Below, in pieces: positions 52,316 through 61,327 of a stretch of 64,000 bases of DNA (the first letter of the stretch is position 1; every line of letters starts with the position of its first letter). The DNA comes from Novosphingobium resinovorum (GTDB lineage: Bacteria > Pseudomonadota > Alphaproteobacteria > Sphingomonadales > Sphingomonadaceae). The stretch is from contig NZ_BSFC01000021.1 in the NCBI RefSeq assembly GCF_027922145.1, positions 1 to 64,000 on the forward strand, given 5' to 3'. A program made the translations under genes and the position numbers. The notes beneath the pieces were generated by a model. It was not told the origin of the DNA and ran no database searches. It saw only the letters and a list, made by a program, of their open reading frames with translations.

Positions 52316-52403
52316 GGATGGGAGGGTGGCGCAGCGCCCAGATTGCCGATTGTTCATGTTGTGGCGAGCGTCCGGCAATCCGGCCGAGCGCACAAACGGC
52401 ACC

Positions 52404-52811
52404 ATGTTGCTGAGAACCGCCCTTTTTCTCTCGCTCCTCGCCGTGCCGCTCGGTGCGCGCGCGGCTACGCCCGTCGAGGGCGTCTGGCTCAACCCGTCCG
52501 GTAGCGTCGCCGTGCGTACCGGTTCCTGCGGGCCAGGCCTGTGCGGACGCGTGGTCTGGGCCAGCGGCCAGGCGAAGGCCGACGCGCAGGACAGCGGGAT
52601 CGCGTCGCTGATCGGCACCGAACTGCTGCAGGACTACCGCCCCGAGGGCCGCATCTGGCGCGGCACCGTCTTCGTTCCCGACATGGGGCGCCGCTTCGAT
52701 TCCCGGATCGAGCCTCTCTCGGCCGACCGGCTGAAGATCAGCGGGTGCATCCTTGGCGGCTTTTTCTGCCGCTCGCAGGTATGGACCCGCATCGCGCAGG
52801 TGCCGGCATGA
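52404..52811 (+). CDS. DUF2147 exported protein
   Basis: This 135-residue protein has a signal peptide (MLLRTALFLSLLAVPLGARA) and a DUF2147 body (VEGVWLNPSGSVAVRTGSCGPGLCGRVVW, then LQDYRPEGRIWRGTVFVPDMGRRFDSRI), a small periplasmic beta-barrel-like fold. Its stop overlaps the MprF start (ATGA 52808-52811). ATG 52404 begins the signal peptide; the longer frame crosses a repeat. The fold is often linked with envelope processes, but no activity is known. Confidence 0.82.
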   Translation: MLLRTALFLSLLAVPLGARAATPVEGVWLNPSGSVAVRTGSCGPGLCGRVVWASGQAKADAQDSGIASLIGTELLQDYRPEGRIWRGTVFVPDMGRRFDSRIEPLSADRLKISGCILGGFFCRSQVWTRIAQVPA

Positions 52812-55423
52812 CCGCGCCGCTTGCTTTCCTCTCGCGCTATCGAAAGCTGGTGGAGGCGGGCGCGGTGCTGGCGGTGATCGCCCTCGGCTTCGTCGCGCTG
52901 AATACGCTGACGCACGAAATCCGCTACTCGCAGGTGCGCGCGGCCGTCCATGCGCTTGACGCCGGTCAGATCGCGCTGAGTCTCATGCTGACCGCTGCCA
53001 GCTATTTCGCGCTGACATTCTACGATTTCCTAGCGCTCAAGACGATCGGGCACCCGCTGCCGTGGAGCACCGCAGCGCTGGCGTCGTTCACCAGCTATAC
53101 GCTCAGCCACAACCTCGGGCTTTCGCTGCTGACGGGCGGGTCGGCGCGCTATCGCATCTACGTTGGTGCCGGGCTCGACGGGCCGGAGGTCGCCAAGGTG
53201 GTGATGCTGGCGGCCGGCAACTTCTGGGCGGGCGTGCTGGCCGTCGCGGGCGCGGCGATGCTGGTCCATGATGGCGGCCTTGACTTCGGAGCGGTGATAC
53301 TGACGCCGCAGGCCGCGCATGCGCTCGGCGCGGCGATGCTGGCTCTGCTGGGCGCGCTGGGCTTCGCGGCTGCGCGGGCGAAGCAGTTGAGGTTGCCGGG
53401 AATCCGCCTGCCGCTGCCTTCCGCGCGTGAGATCGCGGCGCAAGTCGGCGTCAGTGTCGCCGACATCGCCTGCGCGGGCGCGGCGCTTTTCGTACTGCTG
53501 CCGGGCGCCGACCCGGCGCAGCTGCCGGTCTTCGTCCTGGCCTATGCATTGGGCATCGTCGTGGCGCTGGTGACGCATGTGCCGGGCGGCCTCGGCGTGT
53601 TCGAGGCGGTGGTCCTCGCCGTGGCGCCGGGGGACCGGGCGCACCTTTTCGCGGGGCTGATCGTCTATCGGCTCGTCTATTATCTCCTCCCGCTGGCACT
53701 GGCGGCGTTGCTGCTGGCCTGGCGCGAGGGTGCCCGCAGCCGCCGCGTGGCGCGCCTTGTCGGCGGGGTGCAGAGCGTCGCCACCGGCCTTTCGCCGCTG
53801 CTGCTGGCAAGCGCGACGTTCCTTGGCGGCGGCATGCTGTTGCTGTCGGGCTCGCTGCCTGCCGTCCACGCACGCATGGGACTGCTGGCCGACGTCATGC
53901 CGCTGCCCGTCATTGAGGCGAGCCATATCGCCGCCAGCCTCGTCGGCACCGCGCTGCTGCTGCTGGCGCCGGGACTCTACCGCCGGCTCGACGGCGCCTG
54001 CCTTGCCGCGCGGCTGCTGCTGGTGGCGGGCGCGGTGTTCTCGCTGGCCAAGGGCATCGACTATGAGGAGGCGCTGGCCTGCCTTGCGCTGGCCGCGCTG
54101 CTGCAAATGACGCGCCGGGCCTTCTACCGCCGCACCGCGCTGACCGAGACGCCGCTCACCGCGGGCTGGATAGCGGCGGTGGTGATGGCGGCGGGACTGG
54201 CGCTTTGGGCGGGCCTCTTCGCCTATCGCCATGTACCCTACAACGACGACCTGTGGTGGAAGTTCGCTCTGCGTGCCGATGCCCCGCGTTACTTGCGCGC
54301 GGCGCTGGCCTCGTCGGTGTTGCTGGCGGGGTTCGCGGTCTGGAGGCTTTGCGCGCCCGGCAGCGCGCGCGGCGACGCGCAGGTGATGGAGGATGCCCCG
54401 GCGATCCGCGCGATCCTCGCCACCAGTCCGCGCACCGAGGCGATGCTGGCGCTGACCGGAGACAAGCGGTTCCTCGTCTCCCAGGCGGGGGATGCCTTCG
54501 TCATGTACCAGGTCAAGGGCAGCAGCTGGGTCGTCATGGGTGATCCGGTCGGCAACGAGGGATCGTGGGGTGAACTCCTCTGGACCCTGCGCGACATGTC
54601 GCACCGGCGACAGGGACGGCTGGTGCTCTACGAGATTTCGCCCGCCACGCTCGACCTTGCCATCGGCATGGGCCTGCAGATCGTGAAGTATGGGGAGGAG
54701 GCGGTGGTCGATCTCACCACGTTCGAACTGGAAACTCCCCAGCTGCGCTCGGTACGCAAGTCGGAGCGCACCGCCGCTCGCGCGGGCGCGCGGCTGCGGG
54801 TGGTTCCGGCAGCGGCGGTGCCGGTGATCCTCGACGAACTGGAGGCGATCTCCGACGAATGGATGACGGCCAAGGGCCAGCGCGAGAAGGGCTTCAGTCT
54901 CGGCGCCTTCGACCGCGAATACCTGAGCAACTTCGACATGGCGCTGGTCATGGTGGAGGACCGCATCGTCGCCTTCGCCAACCTGTGGTGCACGCAGGAC
55001 CACACCGAAGCCTCGGTCGACCTCATGCGCCAGCGCGAGGACGCGCCGCGCGGGACGATGGATTTCCTGTTCACCAACCTGCTGCTCTGGTCAAAGGCGC
55101 GCGGATACAAGCGCTTCACGCTGGGCATGGTGCCGCTGTCGGGGATCGAGGGTGGCCCGCTCGCGCCCGCATGGGCCAAGGCGGCGGCGCTGGTGTTCCG
55201 CCATGGCGAGCGCTTCTACGGCTTTCGCGGCCTGCGCGGCTACAAAGAGAAGTTCGCCCCCCGCTGGGAACCGCGCTACGTAGCCGGGCCGCACGGCATC
55301 GGGCTGATCCAGGGGCTGCACGACGTATCGCGCCTGATCGGCGGCGGGGGAGGGGGGGAACTTGTCCGCCCGATCGCACCAGTGCCCGCCATCACCTCCG
55401 AGGCAAGGATGCTGATCGCATGA
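52808..55423 (+). CDS. mprF: Bifunctional lysylphosphatidylglycerol synthetase/flippase MprF
   Basis: This 871-residue protein has the usual MprF length. The N-terminal part (about 1-510) holds some 14 transmembrane segments that flip aminoacylated lipid (TSYTLSHNLGLSLLTGGSARYRIY and LVTHVPGGLGVFEAVVL are family motifs). The C-terminal part (about 530-860) is the DUF2156 aminoacyl transferase domain (LALTGDKRFLVSQAGDAFVMYQVKGSSWVVMGDP, and near the end KEKFAPRWEPRYVA). It adds lysine or alanine from tRNA to phosphatidylglycerol, lowering surface charge and raising resistance to cationic peptides. ATGA overlaps lie at both ends. Confidence 0.95.
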   Translation: MTAPLAFLSRYRKLVEAGAVLAVIALGFVALNTLTHEIRYSQVRAAVHALDAGQIALSLMLTAASYFALTFYDFLALKTIGHPLPWSTAALASFTSYTLSHNLGLSLLTGGSARYRIYVGAGLDGPEVAKVVMLAAGNFWAGVLAVAGAAMLVHDGGLDFGAVILTPQAAHALGAAMLALLGALGFAAARAKQLRLPGIRLPLPSAREIAAQVGVSVADIACAGAALFVLLPGADPAQLPVFVLAYALGIVVALVTHVPGGLGVFEAVVLAVAPGDRAHLFAGLIVYRLVYYLLPLALAALLLAWREGARSRRVARLVGGVQSVATGLSPLLLASATFLGGGMLLLSGSLPAVHARMGLLADVMPLPVIEASHIAASLVGTALLLLAPGLYRRLDGACLAARLLLVAGAVFSLAKGIDYEEALACLALAALLQMTRRAFYRRTALTETPLTAGWIAAVVMAAGLALWAGLFAYRHVPYNDDLWWKFALRADAPRYLRAALASSVLLAGFAVWRLCAPGSARGDAQVMEDAPAIRAILATSPRTEAMLALTGDKRFLVSQAGDAFVMYQVKGSSWVVMGDPVGNEGSWGELLWTLRDMSHRRQGRLVLYEISPATLDLAIGMGLQIVKYGEEAVVDLTTFELETPQLRSVRKSERTAARAGARLRVVPAAAVPVILDELEAISDEWMTAKGQREKGFSLGAFDREYLSNFDMALVMVEDRIVAFANLWCTQDHTEASVDLMRQREDAPRGTMDFLFTNLLLWSKARGYKRFTLGMVPLSGIEGGPLAPAWAKAAALVFRHGERFYGFRGLRGYKEKFAPRWEPRYVAGPHGIGLIQGLHDVSRLIGGGGGGELVRPIAPVPAITSEARMLIA

Positions 55424-56151
55424 GCCGCGTTCGCACTCGCCTTGCCATTGGGCTGTTTGCACTGGCTGCGTTGGGTCTCACTGCGCTGGCCGCTCCGATG
55501 CTTGGCCTGCTCGGCACCGAGCCCATCGTGATGTTCCCGGCCGCCGAGCCACATCCGCGCGTGGCGGCGGTCTTCCTGTCCGGAGACATGGGCTTCCACT
55601 TCGGCATGGGCGAGAAAGTCGCCGCCGCCGTTGCCGCCAAGGGCGTCCCGGTGATCGGAGTCGCGTCCCCGGTTGTCTTCGCCACGCGCCGCACCCGGGC
55701 CGAGGCGGACGCAGTCGTCGCAGGCGCGGTGCGCCTCGCCCTGGCGCGTACGGGAGCAAGCCGGGTGGTGCTGATGGGCCAGTCCTACGGCGCGGACATC
55801 CTTGCCACCACGGCGCCGGACTTGCCGCCGAATCTGCGTGCCCGGATCCTTGCCATCGACCTCACGGTACCTGCGCACGACGTCTACTTCCGTGCCGATC
55901 CGGTGGGCCTTGCCTACCTCGGCAAGCCGGACGCCCACCCGTTACTGGCGATGCGCGGGGTCGACTGGGCGCCGGTGGTCTGCGTCTACGGGCTGGAAGA
56001 GAAGGGCAGCCTGTGCCCCTCTCTCGCAGGCCGCGCGCGGGTCATCGGTCTGAGCGGCGACCATTATCTCGGCCACGATGCGCCGCGCCTGATCGCCACG
56101 ACTTTTCGTGCGCTCGATGAAGTCGCGCCCGAAGCGGGGTTGCAGCCATGA
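55420..56151 (+). CDS. VirJ/AcvB-like lysyl-phosphatidylglycerol hydrolase candidate
   Basis: This 243-residue protein has a signal anchor (RLAIGLFALAALGLTALAAPM) and a VirJ-type alpha/beta fold: VFLSGDMGFHFGMGEKVAAAV, the nucleophile elbow GQSYGAD with Ser122, and a late His in LSGDHYLGHDA. In Agrobacterium and rhizobia the AcvB partner of LpiA/MprF hydrolyses lysyl-phosphatidylglycerol in the periplasm. Here the start overlaps the mprF stop (ATGA), the same arrangement as lpiA-acvB. It is the short VirJ form with one domain. Confidence 0.88.
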   Translation: MSRVRTRLAIGLFALAALGLTALAAPMLGLLGTEPIVMFPAAEPHPRVAAVFLSGDMGFHFGMGEKVAAAVAAKGVPVIGVASPVVFATRRTRAEADAVVAGAVRLALARTGASRVVLMGQSYGADILATTAPDLPPNLRARILAIDLTVPAHDVYFRADPVGLAYLGKPDAHPLLAMRGVDWAPVVCVYGLEEKGSLCPSLAGRARVIGLSGDHYLGHDAPRLIATTFRALDEVAPEAGLQP

Positions 56152-56312
56152 GCGGGACTTTGAGCGATTGCCATGCCGAGCGTCACGTCGCCTCGCGCAA
56201 GTTCACGGTCGATTCCTCGGGGGTGCAGAACTGCCGCTGCAAGGTCTGCGGCTGCGACCTCAGGCGGCTTCCCGCCATGCGCCGCTGGTTCCGCTCCGGG
56301 ATGATGGGGTAG
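56148..56312 (+). CDS. Cys-rich small protein, 54 residues
   Basis: ATG 56148 overlaps the VirJ/AcvB-like stop (ATGA) and opens a 54-residue frame that stops at TAG 56310-56312. Cys residues lie at 8, 29, 31, 34 and 36 (CRCKVCGC), a knuckle able to bind zinc. The tail is basic and rich in Arg/Met (RRLPAMRRWFRSGMMG). The coupled start, Cys spacing and operon position support a real gene. No family is recognised. Confidence 0.7.
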   Translation: MSGTLSDCHAERHVASRKFTVDSSGVQNCRCKVCGCDLRRLPAMRRWFRSGMMG

Positions 56313-56321
56313 CCCTCGACC

Positions 56322-56349
56322 GTCATTGCGAGCGTAGCGAAGCAATGAC
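56322..56349. repeat. Short copy of the GTCATTGCGAG repeat
   Basis: GTCATTGCGAGCGTAGCGAA then GCAATGAC: one arm plus the end of the other, so the central part is missing. It lies 10 nt after the 54-residue gene. Confidence 0.7.
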
Positions 56350-56447
56350 GGTCGAACATGACGAAAATTTAAGGCGCCGATCAGGTCCCGAACACTGCGC
56401 GGGGCCTATCGCCCGCTCACATTCCTTACCCCCGGACACCTGACGTC

Positions 56448-59400
56448 ATGAGCAAGCCCATCTTCTACGACCCCACCGGCCGCCGCAGCCGCTGGGCGCG
56501 CGGTGTCCTCGCCGCGTTGCTGGTCATCGTGCTGCTGGGCGCGGCGGCTTTCGCGACCACGCTCGTCGCGGTGCCCGCCCAGCAGGAACTGGAACTGCCG
56601 ACGCCGCGTCTCAAGCCCTCGACCCTGCACGGATCGCCGCTGAAGCATGCGCTGAAGTCCTGGCTGCCGCGCGGTCGCAAGGGGCCGGGGCAGAAGCCGC
56701 TCAGCATAGGTTTCTACCTGCCGGGCAACGACGCCAGCTTCCTTTCGCTGGTCCATCACGGCAACGACCTCGACTGGGTGGTGCCCGCGCTGATCAACAT
56801 CGCCGGGCCGCAGCATCAGGTGACGGTCGAGCCCGACGCCCGCTTTGACCGGCTGGTCGCGGGCCAATCGCACCACTTCAAGGTGCTGCCGATGGTCCAG
56901 AACGTCGCCTCCGACGGCTGGGATGGTGCCGGAACCGCCGCGCTGCTGCATGACCCCGCCCAGCGCCTCGCACTTGCCAAGCGCCTCGCCGGAGCAGTCG
57001 CGCAAGGACGCTACGCCGGGCTGGTGATGGATCTTGAGGCACTGCCTACGCGCGCCATGCCCGATTACCTCGCCTTCCTGCGCAGCCTGCATGCAGCGTT
57101 GCCCAAGGGCACCTCGCTGGCCGTCACCACTCCCGCCGACGACGAGGGTGGCTGGCCGCTCGAGGCTCTCGCCAAGGCTACCGACAAGGTCATCTTCATG
57201 GCCTACGACCAGCACTGGGAGGGCGGCACGCCCGGCCCGATCGCCGCGCAGGACTGGTTCGTCCACGAAGTGCAGGGGGCTCTGAGGCGCATCGGCCCCG
57301 ACCACCTCGTCGTCGCTCTGGGCAGCTACGCCTACGACTGGCACGGCGACCAGACCGACGCGCTCGCCATCGAGGACGCCTGGCTGGCCGCGCATGACAG
57401 CGCCGCGAAGATTTCCTTCGATCCCGCCAGCGGCAATGCAGGCTTCGCCTACGACGACGAACAGACCCACCACACGATCTGGATGCTCGACGCGGCTACC
57501 AGCTGGAACGAGTTGTCGGCGCTGAAGCGCCTCGGCATCGGCGACATGGCGCTGTGGCGGCTCGGCACCGAGGATTCCGGCTTCTGGAACGACCTCGACG
57601 CCTTCCGCAAGGGTGGCACTCCGGACCTCTCGACCCCGCGCGCGCTCAGCAGCGCCGACATCGAGGGCTCAGGTGAAATCCTGCGTATCACCGCCACCCC
57701 GCGCGACGGCCAGCGCGCCGTACGCGCCGACCACAACGGTATGATCCGCGAGGAAACCTACGCCGCGCTGCCGACGCCCTACGTCGTCCAGCGCTCTGGC
57801 GGCACGGACCCCAAGCGCATTGCACTGACCTTCGACGACGGCCCTGACCCCACGTGGACGCCCCGCATCCTGCGCGAACTGGAGGCGGCGCACGTGCCCG
57901 CGACGTTCTTCGTGATCGGCGAGAACGCGCTGGGCAGCCCCGGCCTGCTCAAGCGCATCGTTGCCGACGGCGACGAACTGGGCAATCACACGTATACCCA
58001 CCCGAACCTCGCCAACGCCGGGCCGCGCCAGACCCGGCTGGAGCTGAACGCCACGCAGCGACTGGTCGAAGCCTATACCGGCCGCAGCATGACGCTGTTC
58101 CGCGCGCCCTACTTCGGAGACGCCGAGCCGACGACGCCTGACGAACTCGGTCCCGCGCTGGCCGCGCAGGAGGCCGGCTATACGGTCGTCGGCCTCCACG
58201 TCGATCCCAACGACTGGCAGCGCCCGGGCGAGGACGAGATCGTCGACCAGGTGCTCCAGCAAGTGCACTCCGCGACGCCCCAGAACGCCACCAACGTCGT
58301 CCTGCTGCATGACGGCGGCGGCGACCGCGCCCAGACCGTCGCCGCGCTGCCCCGTATCATCAGCGCGCTGAAGTCCGAGGGATATACCTTCGTCACCGCA
58401 TCGCAGCTCGTCGGCATTCCGCAGGCGCGGGCGATGCCCGCCATCTCGACCACCGATCTTGCCGCCGTGCGCGTGGACGTTGCCGCCTTCGTGGCACTGA
58501 TGACGGTCGCGGCGGTGCTGGCCTGGGTGTTCTACCTCGCGATATCGCTCGGCATCGCGCGCGCGGTGATCATGGCCGCGCTCGCCTGGTATCAGAGCCG
58601 CCGCAAGCGCGCCGAACCGCCGCATTTCGAGCCTGCCGTCTCGGTTATCATCCCCGCCTACAACGAGGAGCGAGTCATCGCCGCATCGGTGGCGCGGGTG
58701 CTCGCCTCCGACTACCCCGCGCTGCAGGTCATCGTCGCCGACGACGGATCGAAGGACGGCACGAGCGAGATCGTGCGGTCGGTCTTCGGCGACGACCCGC
58801 GCGTGACGCTTTTGACGCTGCAGAACGGCGGCAAGGCCAGCGCCCTCAACCGCGCACTGCTGCAGGCGACCGGCGAGATCGTCATCGCCCTCGACGCCGA
58901 CACTCAGTTCGAGCCCGAGACGATCCGCCGCCTCGCCCGCTGGTTCGCGGACCCGCAGCTCGGCGCCGTCGCGGGCGATGCGCGGGTCGGCAACCGGGTG
59001 AACCTCGTCACCCGCTGGCAGGCGGTCGAGTATATCACCGCGCAGAACCTCGAACGCCGTGCACTGGCCGGGTTCGACGCGATGACCGTGGTGCCGGGCG
59101 CGGTCGGCGCATGGCGGCGCGCGGCGCTGGACTCGGTCGGCGGCTATCCGGAGGACACGCTCGCCGAGGACCAGGACCTCACCATCGCCATCCAGCGGGC
59201 GGGCTGGCGCGTCACTTACGACCCGCGCGCCGTCGCCTGGACCGAGGCGCCCGAGAGCTTCACCGCGCTGGCCAAGCAGCGCTTCCGCTGGGCTTTCGGC
59301 ACCCTGCAGTGCCTGTGGAAGCACCGCGCGGTGATCCGCACTCGCAAGCCTGCCGGGCTCGGCCTTGTCGGACTGCCGCAGGCGTGGCTGTTCCAGATCG

Positions 59401-59756
59401 CCTTCGCCGCGATCTCGCCGCTGATCGACCTGGCGCTGGTGGTCTCGATCATCGGCACCGCGCTGCGGGTCTCGGCCCATGGCTGGGCGCAGACCAGCGG
59501 GGACGTCGGCATGATGGGCGCCTACTGGATCGCCTTCACCGCGATCGACGTGCTTTGCGGATGGATCGCCTATCGCCTCGACGGCGGACGGGCGCGCTAC
59601 CCGGCGCACCTGCTGGTGGCGCAGCGACTGGTATACCGCCAGATCATGTACTGGGTCGTCATCCGCGCGATCGCCTCTGCGGTGGCCGGGTGGGTCGTGG
59701 GCTGGGGCAAGCTGGAGCGTACCGGTTCCGTCTCGGCCCAGCTTGCCGCAGGATGA
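56448..59756 (+). CDS. Three-domain polysaccharide protein: GH18-like, NodB deacetylase and GT2 glycosyltransferase
   Basis: This 1102-residue membrane protein has an N-terminal signal anchor (about 19-41), a GH18-like domain (about 85-400; the DxxE core reads GLVMDLEALP), a polysaccharide deacetylase (about 450-660; TFDDGPDPTW, GNHTYTHP, RAPYFGD), a transmembrane pair, and a GT2 domain (about 725-1000; VSVIIPAYNEE, DADTQFEP, EDQDLTI, QRFRWAFGT). It probably makes, trims and deacetylates an N-acetylhexosamine polymer. It is transcribed alone after a repeat and ends 3 nt from the convergent dehydrogenase stop. Confidence 0.93.
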   Translation: MSKPIFYDPTGRRSRWARGVLAALLVIVLLGAAAFATTLVAVPAQQELELPTPRLKPSTLHGSPLKHALKSWLPRGRKGPGQKPLSIGFYLPGNDASFLSLVHHGNDLDWVVPALINIAGPQHQVTVEPDARFDRLVAGQSHHFKVLPMVQNVASDGWDGAGTAALLHDPAQRLALAKRLAGAVAQGRYAGLVMDLEALPTRAMPDYLAFLRSLHAALPKGTSLAVTTPADDEGGWPLEALAKATDKVIFMAYDQHWEGGTPGPIAAQDWFVHEVQGALRRIGPDHLVVALGSYAYDWHGDQTDALAIEDAWLAAHDSAAKISFDPASGNAGFAYDDEQTHHTIWMLDAATSWNELSALKRLGIGDMALWRLGTEDSGFWNDLDAFRKGGTPDLSTPRALSSADIEGSGEILRITATPRDGQRAVRADHNGMIREETYAALPTPYVVQRSGGTDPKRIALTFDDGPDPTWTPRILRELEAAHVPATFFVIGENALGSPGLLKRIVADGDELGNHTYTHPNLANAGPRQTRLELNATQRLVEAYTGRSMTLFRAPYFGDAEPTTPDELGPALAAQEAGYTVVGLHVDPNDWQRPGEDEIVDQVLQQVHSATPQNATNVVLLHDGGGDRAQTVAALPRIISALKSEGYTFVTASQLVGIPQARAMPAISTTDLAAVRVDVAAFVALMTVAAVLAWVFYLAISLGIARAVIMAALAWYQSRRKRAEPPHFEPAVSVIIPAYNEERVIAASVARVLASDYPALQVIVADDGSKDGTSEIVRSVFGDDPRVTLLTLQNGGKASALNRALLQATGEIVIALDADTQFEPETIRRLARWFADPQLGAVAGDARVGNRVNLVTRWQAVEYITAQNLERRALAGFDAMTVVPGAVGAWRRAALDSVGGYPEDTLAEDQDLTIAIQRAGWRVTYDPRAVAWTEAPESFTALAKQRFRWAFGTLQCLWKHRAVIRTRKPAGLGLVGLPQAWLFQIAFAAISPLIDLALVVSIIGTALRVSAHGWAQTSGDVGMMGAYWIAFTAIDVLCGWIAYRLDGGRARYPAHLLVAQRLVYRQIMYWVVIRAIASAVAGWVVGWGKLERTGSVSAQLAAG

Positions 59757-59759
59757 TGC

Positions 59760-60827
59760 TTACCAGGCGGCGCGTTCTTCTGGCGTGAGCGGTAGCGGCA
59801 TCGAGCGCCCCTCCCGTGCGGAGGCGGCACCGGCTTCCAGCACGGCCATCACCGCGAGTGCTTCGATCGGGCGCACCGGCGGCGGTGCATCGCCCGCCAG
59901 TGCGGCAGCGACGGCGGTGTAGAACCCGCGCTGGTCGCCGGGCATGGCGGGGATGGAGCGGGGCTCGCCGGAGCCGCCATAGAAAGCGAGGGCGTCGGTA
60001 TCCTCACCCCAGCCAGGCGTCCCGGGTCGCATTCCGGCGAGGAGCTGCGCCTCCTGTCCATCCGCACGGAGCTTGACCGCGCTGCCGCCCGTGCCATGAA
60101 CGATGAAGCGCGCCGATCCACCCGCAACTAGCATGGCTGCGTGGATTACGACGCGCCGCTCGCCATAATCCAGGATCGCGTGCGCCCAGTCGTCCACTTG
60201 CGCACCGTCGCGATGGATGGCGAGGCTGGCAGTGATACGGTCGGGTAGCCCAAACAGGACCAGCGCCTGATCGACCATGTGCGGGCCGAGGTCGAACCAG
60301 ATGCCGGCTCCTGGCACTGCATGCTCGCGCCAGCGATCGCGGACCTGCGGACGAAAGCGATCGATGCGCGATTCGAAATGCGTGACACGGCCGAGCAGGC
60401 CGCTTTCAATGGCATGGTGCACGGTGAGAAAGTCACTGTCCCAGCGCCGGTTGTGGAAAACCTGAAGGTGGCGGCCGGAAGCCCGCGCCAAAGCCACCAG
60501 CCCGCGCGCCTCCGCGAGATCAAGGGCAAACGGTTTGTCGACCACGACGTGGCGCCCGGCTTCCAGCGCCATGCGAGCAAGGGGAGCATGCGTGTCGTTG
60601 GGCGTTGCGATGACGACGACGTCGATCGCATCGTCCTGGATCAACGCTTCGGGCGTGCGATGGATACTCACCCCGGGATAGTCCGCGTGGACCTTGCCTG
60701 CATCCCGCGACGCTACGGCGTGGAGCGATAGTCCCTCGCACGCGCCGATGAGCGGAGCATGGAAGGTCTTACCGGCAAAACCGTAACCCAGCAGGCCGAC
60801 GCGAATGGGGCGGGTGGGGATGTTCAT
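59760..60827 (-). CDS. Gfo/Idh/MocA family oxidoreductase
   Basis: This 355-residue NAD(P)-dependent enzyme has the Rossmann motif VGLLGYGFAGKTFHAPLI, the DKPFAL motif at about residues 97-102 (in place of the commoner EKP), and a C-terminal domain with GIWFDLGPHMVDQALVLFG, whose His is the likely catalytic residue. The family oxidises or reduces sugars, inositol and related polyols. ATG 60827 is chosen (MNIPTRPIRV); upstream in-frame codons to 60860 lack a site. It is divergent from the second TonB-dependent receptor across 547 nt with LacI-type sites. Confidence 0.9.
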   Translation of the reverse strand: MNIPTRPIRVGLLGYGFAGKTFHAPLIGACEGLSLHAVASRDAGKVHADYPGVSIHRTPEALIQDDAIDVVVIATPNDTHAPLARMALEAGRHVVVDKPFALDLAEARGLVALARASGRHLQVFHNRRWDSDFLTVHHAIESGLLGRVTHFESRIDRFRPQVRDRWREHAVPGAGIWFDLGPHMVDQALVLFGLPDRITASLAIHRDGAQVDDWAHAILDYGERRVVIHAAMLVAGGSARFIVHGTGGSAVKLRADGQEAQLLAGMRPGTPGWGEDTDALAFYGGSGEPRSIPAMPGDQRGFYTAVAAALAGDAPPPVRPIEALAVMAVLEAGAASAREGRSMPLPLTPEERAAW

Positions 60828-60906
60828 GGCCTGGTCCTTCGAATTGCATGACCTCGGCATTTATGGAGTCCACGGAGGCAATCAACCATGTGCAGGCATG
60901 TATGAC

Positions 60907-60924
60907 AATGGTAACGTTTACATT
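60907..60924. promoter_or_regulatory. Candidate LacI/GalR-type operator 1
   Basis: AATG-GT-AACGTT-TA-CATT: outer arms AATG/CATT around the palindromic core AACGTT with central CG, typical of LacI-family sites. It lies about 80 nt upstream of the dehydrogenase start and 450 nt before the receptor. Confidence 0.5.
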
Positions 60925-60989
60925 ATTGTGTTGGAAGCTAGCGCTCGCCCGCAGGCTGTGAACCGGCCACCCCACCGATGCTCCAATTT

Positions 60990-61018
60990 TTCCGGCTAAA
61001 GCTCAAGAATAGCCGGAA
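60990..61018. repeat. Inverted repeat TTCCGGCTA-N11-TAGCCGGAA
   Basis: A perfect 9-bp inverted repeat with an 11-nt centre, in the middle of the control region. It could be a regulator site or a transcript hairpin; there is no T-run. Confidence 0.5.
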
Positions 61019-61208
61019 TGTGCCGGTTTGGTACGGGTTCGAGGTGTCTCAGACCAAGTCTCATACCTTTGGTCACCGGGTACGTTTCGGGTTACGATAG
61101 CGCAGGATGCGGCTGTTGGATCGCAAGATGGTGATGATGGCCGAACCAACGTCTTCTCAAGGCTTTTCCGGCCGATAACCTTCCATGATGCAAGTGTTCG
61201 GCATCAAA

Positions 61209-61226
61209 AATGAAAACGTTATCCTT
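61209..61226. promoter_or_regulatory. Candidate LacI/GalR-type operator 2
   Basis: AATG-AA-AACGTT-AT-CCTT: the same left arm and core as the site at 60907, with a weaker right arm. It is about 150 nt upstream of the receptor start. Confidence 0.45.
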
Positions 61227-61327
61227 CCGATAAATCATAAAAACTCGTTATAAAACAATTATTTGATGAAACTTCCGTTCTGACCGCAAAATGACCGGCT
61301 TGCATTCATCAGCGAATCGGTCATTGT

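Noticed and set aside
57669..59609. 646-codon frame opposite the polysaccharide protein
   Set aside because: Shadow frame without domains; the sense gene carries NodB and GT2 motifs across the same region.
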